NCBI RefSeq assembly: GCF_000174755.1
Contig: NZ_ACLQ01000003.1
Location: forward strand, 124,001-188,000
Source of the DNA: Capnocytophaga gingivalis ATCC 33624
GTDB lineage: Bacteria > Bacteroidota > Bacteroidia > Flavobacteriales > Flavobacteriaceae
Direction: 5' to 3'
Length of the DNA stretch: 64,000 bases
The first letter of the stretch is position 1. Each line of letters opens with the position of its first letter. A program made the position numbers and the translations under genes. The notes below the pieces were generated by a model. It saw nothing but the letters and a program-made list of their open reading frames with translations. It ran no database searches and was not told the origin of the DNA. This document shows positions 51,561-59,790 of this stretch, in pieces.

Positions 51561-52341
51561 ATCCCCTAAGCAACCGCTCTATCTCCTTTAGGTCATTTTT
51601 ATAGCGAGTGAGTTCTGTCTGTACCACTAAGTATCCTCGCTTATTTTCTTTAGAGAGCACAAAAATAATAACAGGGGTATATTCTTTAGATTTTACAATA
51701 ATATACTGATATGTTCCCACTTCCAATATTTCCCGTTCCAATCCCTTTGGTGATTTGATGCCAGTAAAAGCTTTCCACTGAGAGAGGAAATAGCCTTCCT
51801 CTGAGAGTTTTTCCTTAGGAAAATCCAACTTTAGCATTGCTATACAAGCATTGAATCCTTTTCCTAACTGGAGCAAATATTCTGGCTTCCCCTGCACTTC
51901 TTTTTGAGACAATTTCCACGGGGCAGAAACTGAGGAAAACGGAAAATCAAACTCAGGTGGAAGTTCATTGATTTTCTTTTTCTTCTCTAAAATATTTTTC
52001 TCTATGGTATTGAGCTCAATAGGTGCTTTGCAAAAGGTGTCCTCGAGATAGTCAAACCGCTCCTCTACATTGTAAAGCACCTCACAATCACAATAGCCAC
52101 CATGGGAAGCAAGCCAAGTGATCACTTTTTCTGGATCAGATACCTTTTTTTCTGCAAGAAAACGTGTGATACCTCTTAGAGTGTGGTCACAGGGTGTCTT
52201 CTGTAGAGTCTTTTCTAAATAGTGAAAAAGCTCCGAGAAATACTTTTCTTCCATAGGCAAAGAAGCCCTAAAGTCGTTTAACTCTTTTTGAGCCAACGCC
52301 TTTCGGGCTTCTTTACATTTCTTCTTTTCTGCTATTTTCAT
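51559..52341 (-). CDS. DUF2695-type protein, uncharacterised
   Basis: A 260-residue soluble protein. The N-terminal half (about 30-105) ends in a block like that of DUF2695 proteins (FLAEKKVSDPEKVITWLASH followed by GGYCDCEVLYNVEER). The C-terminal half (about 130-260) is an unassigned alpha/beta region with a strand-rich end. The function is unknown. It is encoded 20 nt after thyA on the same strand, and the gap is a heptanucleotide array whose last unit supplies the ATG. Co-transcription with thyA is likely, but functional linkage is not shown. Confidence 0.7.
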   Translation of the reverse strand: MKIAEKKKCKEARKALAQKELNDFRASLPMEEKYFSELFHYLEKTLQKTPCDHTLRGITRFLAEKKVSDPEKVITWLASHGGYCDCEVLYNVEERFDYLEDTFCKAPIELNTIEKNILEKKKKINELPPEFDFPFSSVSAPWKLSQKEVQGKPEYLLQLGKGFNACIAMLKLDFPKEKLSEEGYFLSQWKAFTGIKSPKGLEREILEVGTYQYIIVKSKEYTPVIIFVLSKENKRGYLVVQTELTRYKNDLKEIERLLRG

Positions 52342-52364
52342 TCTTCACTTTTCATTTTTCACTA
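52339..52364. repeat. Heptanucleotide array between thyA and the DUF2695 gene
   Basis: On the minus strand: TGAAAAA, TGAAAAG, TGAAGAA and TGAAAAT directly after the thyA stop. The next gene's ATG is the ATG of the last unit. Confidence 0.8.
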
Positions 52365-53186
52365 CACAGAGACTTTCCCTTTTATGGTTGGATAGGGATC
52401 ATAACCCTCAAGAATAAAATCTGAGTAATCAAAAGCGAAGAGGTCTGTCACCTTTTCGTTGAGCTTCATGGTAGGCAGCGGACGTGGTTCACGGCTGAGC
52501 TGGAGCTTGACCTGCTCCAAATGATTTTTGTAGATGTGCAGGTCTCCAAAGGAATGCACAAAATCCCCTACTTGCAGCCCCGTCACATGCGCCATCATCT
52601 GGGTAAGCAGGGCATAGGAGGCAATATTGAACGGCACTCCTAAGAAAGCATCGGCGCTGCGCTGGTAGAGCTGACAGGAGAGGCGCCCCTCCATGACATA
52701 GAACTGGAAAAGAGCATGACAAGGAGGCAGTGCGGCCTTGTTATTTGCTACATTCTCAGCAAAGGATAACGAGGTATCGGGCATCACCGAGGGATTCCAA
52801 GCTGAAACCACCATACGACGGCTATCAGGATTGGTCTTGAGGGTATGGAGTACTTCAGTAATCTGATCAATCCCCTCTCCATTCCAGTTGCGCCATTGTG
52901 CCCCATATACAGGACCAAGATCTCCCTGTTCGTCTGCCCATTCGTTCCAGATACGTACCCCATGCTCGGTGAGGTAGTGGATATTGGTATCTCCCCGAAG
53001 GAACCATAGGAGCTCATAAATCACCGACTTGAGATGTATCTTCTTAGTGGTGAGCAAGGGGAAACCCTCTTGGAGGTTATGTCGGAGTTGGTAACCAAAC
53101 ACACTAATGGTACCTGTGCCTGTGCGGTCGTCCTTACTATGCCCATAGGTAAGTATATGATTGAGAAGATCTTTGTATGCTTGCAT
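52362..53186 (-). CDS. thyA: Thymidylate synthase ThyA
   Basis: A 274-residue enzyme that methylates dUMP to dTMP using methylene-tetrahydrofolate. The N-terminus [15 protein letters not shown] with [11 protein letters not shown] (phosphate-binding Arg), the [20 protein letters not shown] block and catalytic Cys156 in [10 protein letters not shown] are all present. [19 protein letters not shown] and the C-terminal [13 protein letters not shown] complete the fold. The promoter ends about 20 nt upstream, giving a very short leader. Confidence 0.97.
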   Translation of the reverse strand: MQAYKDLLNHILTYGHSKDDRTGTGTISVFGYQLRHNLQEGFPLLTTKKIHLKSVIYELLWFLRGDTNIHYLTEHGVRIWNEWADEQGDLGPVYGAQWRNWNGEGIDQITEVLHTLKTNPDSRRMVVSAWNPSVMPDTSLSFAENVANNKAALPPCHALFQFYVMEGRLSCQLYQRSADAFLGVPFNIASYALLTQMMAHVTGLQVGDFVHSFGDLHIYKNHLEQVKLQLSREPRPLPTMKLNEKVTDLFAFDYSDFILEGYDPYPTIKGKVSV

Positions 53187-53205
53187 TTCTTACTGTTTTC
53201 AGGGG

Positions 53206-53213
53206 CAAAGGTA
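53206..53213 (-). promoter_or_regulatory. -7 promoter element of thyA
   Basis: The minus strand reads TACCTTTG, 20 nt before the ATG at 53186. Confidence 0.65.
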
Positions 53214-53218
53214 AGAAA

Positions 53219-53301
53219 AATAATGATTAATATTTAATATCTAATGATTAATGTTTATTAGTAGTATTAATCATTGATCTTTGTCGGCATTAATCATTGA
53301 T
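53219..53301. repeat. Heptanucleotide array between thyA and the trans-sulfuration gene
   Basis: Repeated TAATGATTAAT/ATTAATCATTGATC words in 7-nt steps. The stop of the trans-sulfuration gene (GATCAATGA on the minus strand) is inside the array. Within it, AATGATTAAT (53243-53252) and ATTAATCATT (53266-53275) make a 10-bp hairpin. Confidence 0.72.
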
Positions 53302-54430
53302 CAAGCGCCTGCTTGAAATCGGCTATTAAGTCCTCTATATTCTCTAAACCTACCGCTACACGTACGAGGGTTTGGGTAACCCCACGGGCTACTTTCTCCT
53401 CTTCTGGGAATTCAGTATGAGTGTGGGTACTGGGGTGAGTAACGAGGGTCTCTACCCCGCCTAAGCTCACCGCAAAAAGGGCTACTCGAAGTGACTCGAA
53501 GAAAGTCTTTACCTTCTTCTCATCCTTCATCACAAAAGAAAATACAGCGCCTGCTCCTGAGGCTTGACTCTCTTGGATAGCCTTACCTTTATTGCTTGGC
53601 AAGGTTGGGTAATAGACCTTCTCCACAGCAGGATGTCCTTGTAAGAATTCTATAAGCTTGAGAGCATTGGACTGTGCATAATCCATACGCACCTTGAGGG
53701 TCTTGATACTACGTATAAGTAACCAACTATCGAAGGGAGAAATCAGTGCTCCTATGGCCACCTGAGCAAAACTAATTTTCTCAGCCAAGGTATCATCATT
53801 GACTACTACAGCTCCCGCAATAATATCGTTATGCCCACTGAGGTATTTGGTGGCACTGTGCACTACTATATCTGCACCCAACTCTAAGGGGCGTTGCAAG
53901 TAGGGAGAGAGGAAGGTGTTATCCACTATGGTCAGCAGCCCATGCTCTTTGGCAATGGCTACCGTACCCCGTATATCGGTCACATCCAAGAGCGGATTGG
54001 AGGGAGTTTCTATAAAGATTCCTTTGGTATTGGGGCGTATCGCCTTACGAATATTGTCCAAGTTGGTTGTATCGACATAGGTCGCTTCCAAACCGAATTT
54101 GGCAAAGACATCCTTCATGATACGGAAAGTTCCCCCGTAGATATCTAATCCAAAAACGAAGTGATCCCCCTTCTCAAAAATAGTAAAAAGCGAGGTAGTG
54201 GCTGCCATTCCTGAGGAGAAGCCAAAACCATGTCGACCACTCTCCAATTTGGCAATCAATGTTTCGAACTCCTTACGAGTAGGATTAGAGACACGACTGT
54301 ACTCAAACTCTTGAGTTACTCCAAACTCATTAAGCGGAAAGGTAGAAGCCATATTGATACAGCTACCCCACTTCTGTGAGGGATCTTCCGTATTGCGAAT
54401 CCCATGTATTGCGGTGGTTTCAAATTTCAT
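53294..54430 (-). CDS. PLP-dependent trans-sulfuration enzyme (cystathionine gamma-synthase family)
   Basis: A 378-residue fold-type I PLP enzyme. Typical stretches are YSRVSNPTRKEFE (family YSRxxNPT), ATTSLFTIFEKGDHFVF, PSNPLLDVTDI, VDNTFLSPYLQRPLELGADI and the PLP lysine in VHSATKYLSGHNDIIAG. The late block VSLGGVETLVTHPSTHTH is also conserved. Members act as cystathionine gamma-synthase, cystathionine beta-/gamma-lyase or homoserine sulfhydrylase, and sequence alone does not decide. The last residues (LDQ) and the stop are provided by a heptanucleotide array. Confidence 0.9.
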   Translation of the reverse strand: MKFETTAIHGIRNTEDPSQKWGSCINMASTFPLNEFGVTQEFEYSRVSNPTRKEFETLIAKLESGRHGFGFSSGMAATTSLFTIFEKGDHFVFGLDIYGGTFRIMKDVFAKFGLEATYVDTTNLDNIRKAIRPNTKGIFIETPSNPLLDVTDIRGTVAIAKEHGLLTIVDNTFLSPYLQRPLELGADIVVHSATKYLSGHNDIIAGAVVVNDDTLAEKISFAQVAIGALISPFDSWLLIRSIKTLKVRMDYAQSNALKLIEFLQGHPAVEKVYYPTLPSNKGKAIQESQASGAGAVFSFVMKDEKKVKTFFESLRVALFAVSLGGVETLVTHPSTHTHTEFPEEEKVARGVTQTLVRVAVGLENIEDLIADFKQALDQ

Positions 54431-54476
54431 ACAATAGCAATTTTTTAAATAAATGTTTTTTTATAAAAAGCTGGTG

Positions 54477-54507
54477 CAAAAGTACAATTTTTTTACGAAA
54501 CTACAAA
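54477..54507 (-). promoter_or_regulatory. Promoter of the trans-sulfuration gene (-33 and -7)
   Basis: On the minus strand TTTG (54507-54504) and TACTTTTG (54484-54477) are separated by 19 nt. The ATG is at 54430. Confidence 0.72.
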
Positions 54508-54663
54508 ATGAAAATATATTTTTATTTCAATTGTTGAAAAAATAGAATATTTTAGTTGTCAAACATTGAAGGATTATAGTTATACCTCTTTTAATTCTTT
54601 ATCCCTATAATTCTAATTTTAAATTTTATTCAAAACAAATAAAGATTATTTACTCTTTTTTTG

Positions 54664-54671
54664 TACCTTTG
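54664..54671 (+). promoter_or_regulatory. -7 promoter element of the 54694 methyltransferase gene
   Basis: TACCTTTG matches TAnnTTTG, 22 nt before the ATG at 54694. It excludes the in-frame start candidate at 54661. Confidence 0.68.
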
Positions 54672-54693
54672 TAGCCACAAAAAATATCATATT

Positions 54694-55473
54694 ATGAATA
54701 CAGAAAATACACTGAATGAGCACCAAGGGCACTGGATGCTTGCCAAATTGGGCAAACGAGTATTGCGCCCAGGAGGAAGAGAACTCACCGAGAAACTCAT
54801 TGCAGGGCTTCAGATTACTCCAGAAGATGACATAGTGGAGTTTGCTCCAGGATTGGGATTTACAGCCAATATTGCCTGTAGCTACCATCCCAAAAGCTAT
54901 ACAGGGGTAGATCTAAATCAAGAGGCTGCCTCTGTAGCTCGCAAGCGTATCAAGTATGACAAGGCAAAGATTATCAATGCCAATGCCGCTGAAAGTACCC
55001 TCCCCGATACTTATGCCGATAAGGTATATGGCGAGGCTATGCTAACCATGCAACCTCTCGAGCAAAAGAAGGCCATCATAGCTGAAGCTTTTCGTATCCT
55101 TAAGAGTGGAGGCTACTATGGAATACACGAATTGGGTATCAAGCCTGATGATGTCTCTGAAGAAGTCAAAGAAGACCTCTTCAAGGAGCTAAGTGAGACC
55201 ATCCGCGTACATGCTCGCCCGATGACTACAGCCGAGTGGACTGCTCTCTTAGAAGAACAAGGCTTTAAGATCATTAGGGTAGAACATAACCCTATGTTGC
55301 TCTTGGAGCGTAGTCGTATCATTCAGGATGAAGGCTGGCTCAGAATGCTCTTGATCACCTTCAACCTACTACGTTTCCCCGAGATAAGAAAACGAGTAAA
55401 AAAGATGAAAGCCTGCTTCCGCAAGTATCGGGACAACTTAGACGCGGTAGCGATTATTGCTCAAAAACCATAA
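54694..55473 (+). CDS. Class I SAM-dependent methyltransferase
   Basis: A 259-residue cytosolic protein from the ATG at 54694. The SAM-binding motif I is IVEFAPGLGFTANIA, motif II has TGVDLNQEAASVARKR, and the post-II part includes AEAFRILKSGGYYGIHELGI, as in methyltransferase type 11. Before motif I there is a short helix (HWMLAKLGKRVLRPGGRELT). The acceptor is unknown. It has its own promoter and is followed by a hairpin-forming repeat array, and no biosynthetic neighbours suggest a pathway. Confidence 0.82.
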   Translation: MNTENTLNEHQGHWMLAKLGKRVLRPGGRELTEKLIAGLQITPEDDIVEFAPGLGFTANIACSYHPKSYTGVDLNQEAASVARKRIKYDKAKIINANAAESTLPDTYADKVYGEAMLTMQPLEQKKAIIAEAFRILKSGGYYGIHELGIKPDDVSEEVKEDLFKELSETIRVHARPMTTAEWTALLEEQGFKIIRVEHNPMLLLERSRIIQDEGWLRMLLITFNLLRFPEIRKRVKKMKACFRKYRDNLDAVAIIAQKP

Positions 55474-55495
55474 CCTAATGAAGACTATAAACAAA

Positions 55496-55534
55496 TTTGC
55501 CAATGAGTCAATTATCCATTGACACATTGGCAAA
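55496..55534. terminator. Long inverted repeat in the heptamer array between convergent genes
   Basis: TTTGCCAATG / CATTGGCAAA plus inner GTCAAT / ATTGAC form a 16-bp stem with one A-A mismatch and a 5-nt loop. It lies between the convergent methyltransferase and lipoprotein genes and may terminate both. Confidence 0.6.
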
Positions 55535-55565
55535 CTGCTTAATTGGCTAATTGACAAATCAGAAT
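55535..55565. repeat. Heptanucleotide array at the 3' end of the YtkA-like lipoprotein gene
   Basis: On the minus strand TGATTTG, TCAATTA, GCCAATT and AAGCAGT follow from the gene's stop codon into the hairpin at 55496-55534. Confidence 0.65.
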
Positions 55566-56452
55566 TGAATTGTTGTAGCTATAGAAACATCTTTTTTATC
55601 ATTATCCTGTGGCTGTATAGTCTTTCCTTGAGCATCTTTTAGGGCATAGGAAAGCGTATATTCGCCTGCTTTAGGATAGAAGACTTTACCACGATAGAAA
55701 TTACGTTCATAACGAAGTGTAGTCGTAGAAAGCACCACTGTTCCCTCCTTAGACTTCACACTTACTTCTACTGTCCAATCAGTTACTCTGGGAAAGTTCT
55801 GCAAGTTTTCCATTTTCCAGATACCTAAAGCAATCTCGTTCTCACCCACCTTGGGGCTTTCAGGAGCCACTAAAGCATAAAGGTGTGTCTGTCCCTTAGG
55901 AGTAGCCTCAGAAAAGAGTTTAAAACGATTTACTGTTCCTAAAGCCTTATTGGTCTGTGGTTTTACCTCAAAGTCCAAGCGCTTGTATTCGTAGTCTTTA
56001 CCTGCTGCCCTAAAGGTAATGGTACCAAACCATACCCCTGATGGAGCTGTCATCATTTGGAATAGGACTTGAGATTTCCATACATTGCCTTCCTTAGCCA
56101 AAGCGGTATGAGGGCAAGTATGAGTATGCATAATTTCTTTAGAGAAACCTCCTTTGCCATCTCCCTTATACATTTCCATCCAAGGAGTGAAGGTAGCTGC
56201 TTGCAGGTCTACTTCCTTGCCTGAGGCATCGGTTACAGAGAGGGTAACATCATTGTATCCCATCACAAAAGTACCTGAGGTATTCTGTAGGCGTACAGTA
56301 TAAGTATCCACCTTTGTCTCTGCTACTGTTTTAAGCTGTGTGGGTGGAGTTGGTGGAACAGGTGGGGTTGGCTTGTCATCATCTTCTTTAGAACAAGACA
56401 ATAGGGAGACTATGGCTAAGGCAGCCATGGTGATATATTTGAATTTTTTCAT
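55559..56452 (-). CDS. Lipoprotein with two YtkA/FixH-like domains and a His/Cys/Met motif
   Basis: A 297-residue lipoprotein (lipobox SLLSC, Cys20) with a Pro-rich linker (PPVPPTPP). The first domain (about 40-165) has the cupredoxin-like strand pattern of YtkA proteins, with FTPWMEMYKGDGKG and IMHTHTCPHTA where metal ligands would be. The second (about 175-297) has KVGENEIALGIWKMENL and YRGKVFYPKAGEYTLSY. YtkA-like proteins are linked to copper or metal handling. The Met/His/Cys cluster supports metal binding, but this is inference. Its gene is followed upstream (on the same strand) by a Cys/His-rich small protein gene 127 nt away. Confidence 0.72.
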   Translation of the reverse strand: MKKFKYITMAALAIVSLLSCSKEDDDKPTPPVPPTPPTQLKTVAETKVDTYTVRLQNTSGTFVMGYNDVTLSVTDASGKEVDLQAATFTPWMEMYKGDGKGGFSKEIMHTHTCPHTALAKEGNVWKSQVLFQMMTAPSGVWFGTITFRAAGKDYEYKRLDFEVKPQTNKALGTVNRFKLFSEATPKGQTHLYALVAPESPKVGENEIALGIWKMENLQNFPRVTDWTVEVSVKSKEGTVVLSTTTLRYERNFYRGKVFYPKAGEYTLSYALKDAQGKTIQPQDNDKKDVSIATTIQF

Positions 56453-56514
56453 TTTCTTTAGTTTTGATCGTTGAATTTATTTTTTTGATAGTAATAAAAA
56501 GGGACATGCCTCAC

Positions 56515-56544
56515 AAGGGAGGGCAAATTGCGATTCGTCCCTAC
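56515..56544. repeat. Palindromic intergenic element (copy 3, degenerate)
   Basis: AAGGGAGGGCAAATTG and CGATTCGTCCCTAC are a decayed version of the palindrome at 26743 and 61081. It lies between the two putative metal-related genes. Confidence 0.5.
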
Positions 56545-56579
56545 GAGCAATGACACTACTTAGCGTCACTTTCCCCGCT

Positions 56580-56960
56580 TCATTCTTCTTGTGGTGGTCT
56601 GAGCAAGGTATTCCCTACCCCTTGGGATAAGGAAAAAAGATAGAAGTAGCTATGAACTACTTTTTGCAGAAAGGTTTTGCTATAAATAAGTATAGGTATT
56701 TCTTGGAAGAAACTCTCAGGCAGAAATATTGCTTTTTTCTCTGTGAGAGGGGTATCAGAAGTCTCTTTGGTTACTTCAGCGAACTTACAAGCACCCTCAC
56801 AATGGCGCTCAGGTTGGGCTTGGTTTTGACAATAGGCAGCAACAAAGTCTCGCTTGCTTACTAAGAAATATGAAAGGTAGATCCCACTAAGCAAGGTGTT
56901 GAGTAGAAAAACAAAACTCATCAAGATAGCTATGCCACGTATTGCTTTTTTCATTGCCAC
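56580..56960 (-). CDS. Small membrane-anchored protein with a C-x-HC-x-C cluster
   Basis: A 126-residue protein. One N-terminal transmembrane helix (GIAILMSFVFLLNTLLSGIYL) is followed by FVAAYCQNQAQPERHCEGAC, a Cys/His cluster of the type seen in small Bacteroidetes proteins encoded near metal-uptake receptors. The rest is a second hydrophobic/aromatic region (about 85-112). The cysteines would lie just outside the inner membrane. Function unknown; metal binding is inferred from the cluster and the YtkA-like neighbour. A second ATG two codons downstream is an alternative start. Confidence 0.7.
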   Translation of the reverse strand: MAMKKAIRGIAILMSFVFLLNTLLSGIYLSYFLVSKRDFVAAYCQNQAQPERHCEGACKFAEVTKETSDTPLTEKKAIFLPESFFQEIPILIYSKTFLQKVVHSYFYLFSLSQGVGNTLLRPPQEE

Positions 56961-57121
56961 AAATATACGAAAAAAAGAAATACAAATCTTTTTTAGGGCT
57001 TTTATTTTTACTTTGTAAAGATAAAAATAATAGCGTAAGGGATAGCTATAGAAATTATCTATAGCTATCCCTTCTTAACTATTTCTATTACATGTGTTTT
57101 TTACTTTTCTTTCTTGGCCTC

Positions 57122-58288
57122 TCACTTGAAAAGTCTTGCATATTTCCTGTAAAGGAACAAAGCACAAAGAAAGCCTACCAAGGCCATTGTGGCTCCTACC
57201 AAAGCAGGATAATTGCTTGTATAACCATACTTAAGGGGTTTTCCTCCCAGATAGGCGCCTAAGGTATTGGCCAGATTGAAGGCCGCTTGCATAAAAGCTG
57301 CCCCCATCATCTGTGCTTGTGGGGATACACGGAACATCATGATATTCAACGGTGCCCCAACGGACATAGCCGCTATAGCACATACAAAGGTCAAAACCCA
57401 GGAGAGCCAAAGCTGATCCGAGAAGAAAAAGATAATCAAAAGTACACAGATTGTAGAGGTAAAAACAATGATGCTCGCCCGAACCAAATGGAGCTTATCG
57501 GTAAGCCATCCCCCGAAAAAATTACCTACGACCATACCTATCCCCACCACAATCATTACTGTAGGCATCTGTTCACGAGGCAGGTGTGCATAATCAAGCA
57601 TTAAGGGCTCTATATAACTAAGCCAAGAGAAAAGTCCGCCACAACCCAAGGCTGTAATGACCAAGAGCAACATAGAGGGTACCGAAAAGAAGTGTTGCAA
57701 TTCTTTCCATAGGGTCATATCTCGCTGGGAATCGACCTTAGGCAAGAAAAAGAACACACATAGAGCTGTGACTAGCCCCAAAGCAGCAATCATACCCACC
57801 ACTGGGCGCCATCCTATCACTCCTCCTAAATGTGTAAAGAGCGGTATCACCAGCAGATTGGCAATGGTAAGTCCGCCAAACATGACCGAGATAGCCATCG
57901 CTTCTTTCTCCCTCGGAGCCAATTGCTTGGCTACAATAGCTCCTACTCCAAAGAAGGCTCCATGGGGTAATCCTGAACAAAAACGACTGACCAACAAAGT
58001 CTCGTAGGTAGGCATCAAAGAAAAAAGCCCATTGAAAAGGGTAAAAAGCAGCATAAAGGCAATCAGTACCTTCTTTGGCTGAAAACGAGTACTAAGTCCT
58101 ACCAAGGTAGGAGCCCCTACCACGACCCCTATTGCATAAGCAGCAATGAAATTCCCTACTTGATCATCCGAAAGGTGCAGATCTCCTCCCATGGTTCGCA
58201 TCAGTCCCATAGGGATAAATTCTGTACTTCCTAAGGCAATCCCTCCTATAGCCAAAGGGAAAAGCTGTCGTATCATTTTCATGTTCAT
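57122..58288 (-). CDS. MFS transporter (AraJ/drug or sugar efflux type)
   Basis: A 388-residue inner-membrane protein with 12 transmembrane segments. The first loop has the early MFS pattern GGIALGSTEFIPMGLMRTMG, GAPTLVGLSTRFQPKKVLIA is the loop 2-3 motif, and SRFCSGLPHGAFFGVGAIVA marks helix 4, all typical of the AraJ/YdhP efflux group (MFS_1). The substrate is unknown. The start at 58288 is chosen because the -7 element at 58313-58320 overlaps the upstream alternative. It lies between a metal-related pair and the ATP synthase genes without evident functional connection. Confidence 0.88.
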   Translation of the reverse strand: MNMKMIRQLFPLAIGGIALGSTEFIPMGLMRTMGGDLHLSDDQVGNFIAAYAIGVVVGAPTLVGLSTRFQPKKVLIAFMLLFTLFNGLFSLMPTYETLLVSRFCSGLPHGAFFGVGAIVAKQLAPREKEAMAISVMFGGLTIANLLVIPLFTHLGGVIGWRPVVGMIAALGLVTALCVFFFLPKVDSQRDMTLWKELQHFFSVPSMLLLVITALGCGGLFSWLSYIEPLMLDYAHLPREQMPTVMIVVGIGMVVGNFFGGWLTDKLHLVRASIIVFTSTICVLLIIFFFSDQLWLSWVLTFVCAIAAMSVGAPLNIMMFRVSPQAQMMGAAFMQAAFNLANTLGAYLGGKPLKYGYTSNYPALVGATMALVGFLCALFLYRKYARLFK

Positions 58289-58312
58289 AATATCGAATTT
58301 TTTAAGAGGGTG

Positions 58313-58320
58313 CAAAAGTA
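58313..58320 (-). promoter_or_regulatory. -7 promoter element of the MFS gene
   Basis: The minus strand reads TACTTTTG, 24 nt before the ATG at 58288. Confidence 0.68.
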
Positions 58321-58340
58321 CAAATTTTGTCAGAAATACA

Positions 58341-58381
58341 AGAAAAAAATAAGGAGATTACTCAAAAAGAATAATCTCCTT
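58341..58381 (-). terminator. Terminator after atpH
   Basis: AAGGAGATTA / TAATCTCCTT forms a 10-bp stem with an 11-nt loop, followed on the minus strand by a T run. It ends transcription directly after atpH, before any atpA gene. Confidence 0.85.
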
Positions 58382-58399
58382 GTATATCAATAAACTATG

Positions 58400-58948
58400 T
58401 TAAAAAACATTCTCCTTGAATTGCTCTTGTATAGCCTGTAGCTTATAAGAGATACTCGCATTGTACTGCAAGTCATTAATACGAAGAATGAAGCCTCCTA
58501 TGATAGAAGGATCTATCTTGTTCTCCAATGAGATGTTTCGCTTTCCACTCAGTGCAACTGCTTTGGCTACAAACTCTTCTTTGAGCTTATCAGAAGCCTC
58601 CACAGCAGTGGTAAGGTGAATGACTATCTTTTCTTTATATTCGTTATATTGCTCTACAAATTCACGAGCGATAGCATACAAATCCGATATTCTTTTATTT
58701 TGAAAAAGAATAGTAAAGAGTACCTGTAATTCAGAGATATGCTCAGCGAAGATTTCTTGTAATACCCGCTGTTTGACTTCTGTTTTGACAATTGGTGAAT
58801 GCAATAGTGCTTTCAGATCAGGATTTTCATGAATCACCTCCACCACAGAAGAGATTTCTCCGAAGAGAAGTTCTTCTTTTTGGTTCTCTATGGCATAGTC
58901 CAAGAGTGCTTTAGCATATCGTTTGGCTACTTTGGTAGAGTGTATCAT
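58400..58948 (-). CDS. atpH: ATP synthase F1 subunit delta
   Basis: A 182-residue peripheral-stalk protein that joins F1 to the b subunits. The N-terminal helical domain (KVAKRYAKALLDYAIENQKE) and the C-terminal GGFILRINDLQYNASISYKL are typical of OSCP/delta. Its start overlaps the end of atpF by 4 nt, so translation is coupled. It is followed by a terminator, not by atpA as in most operons. Confidence 0.94.
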   Translation of the reverse strand: MIHSTKVAKRYAKALLDYAIENQKEELLFGEISSVVEVIHENPDLKALLHSPIVKTEVKQRVLQEIFAEHISELQVLFTILFQNKRISDLYAIAREFVEQYNEYKEKIVIHLTTAVEASDKLKEEFVAKAVALSGKRNISLENKIDPSIIGGFILRINDLQYNASISYKLQAIQEQFKENVF

Positions 58949-59436
58949 TTGATAGTAATTTCGTTCAACAAATCTTCCACAAGTTTTTCTTGTCTTACTT
59001 CCGAAGCAAGTTCTTTAGTAAGAACTTTCTTAGCAATATCCAAAGAGAGAGAGGCTATTTGTTCCTTCATTTCAGCGATAGCCATTTTCTTTTCTCCTTC
59101 TATTGTTGCCTTTGCTTGAGAAATAATCTTAAGCCCTTCTGCATGTGCTTCTTCCTTAGCTTGAGAAATCAAACGCTCTTTTATCTCGCGGGCTTCCTTA
59201 AGAATAGCCTCACGCTCTTGGCGAGCCTCAGTTAAGAGTTTTTCGTTATCGGCCTTCAGGTTTGCCATTTCTTTCTTAGCCTCATCGGCAGCTTCCAAGG
59301 CATGATTGATAGAATCCTCACGTTCTTTCAGGGCTTTGAGAATAGGCTTCCATGCAAAAGCACGAAGCAAAAGTAATAAGCAAACAAAGACAATCAGTGT
59401 CCAAAAACTAAGACTTTCGGGATGGATGAAATTCAT
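58945..59436 (-). CDS. atpF: ATP synthase F0 subunit b
   Basis: A 163-residue protein with one N-terminal transmembrane helix (LSFWTLIVFVCLLLLLRAFAW followed by KPILKAL) and a long charged coiled coil (about 40-150), as expected of the F0 stator subunit. It overlaps atpH by 4 nt and lies downstream of atpE with an intercistronic hairpin between them. Confidence 0.95.
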   Translation of the reverse strand: MNFIHPESLSFWTLIVFVCLLLLLRAFAWKPILKALKEREDSINHALEAADEAKKEMANLKADNEKLLTEARQEREAILKEAREIKERLISQAKEEAHAEGLKIISQAKATIEGEKKMAIAEMKEQIASLSLDIAKKVLTKELASEVRQEKLVEDLLNEITIK

Positions 59437-59487
59437 GTATTTTTATTTTTCTGTTGTAATGACTTTTTTGAGTTTTTTAAGATAAGA

Positions 59488-59518
59488 ACCGTTCTGCAAC
59501 CAACCGTTACAGAACGGT
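59488..59518 (-). promoter_or_regulatory. Intercistronic hairpin between atpE and atpF
   Basis: ACCGTTCTG / CAGAACGGT forms a 9-bp perfect stem with a 13-nt loop. It has no T run on the coding (minus) strand, so it is more likely an mRNA stabiliser or processing site than a terminator. Confidence 0.5.
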
Positions 59519-59534
59519 ATACTTTTTTCGCAAC

Positions 59535-59744
<210 letters not shown>

Positions 59745-59790
59745 TTATTTAAAAGTGTTAATAGATACAATTTTGAAAAACGAAACTCTC

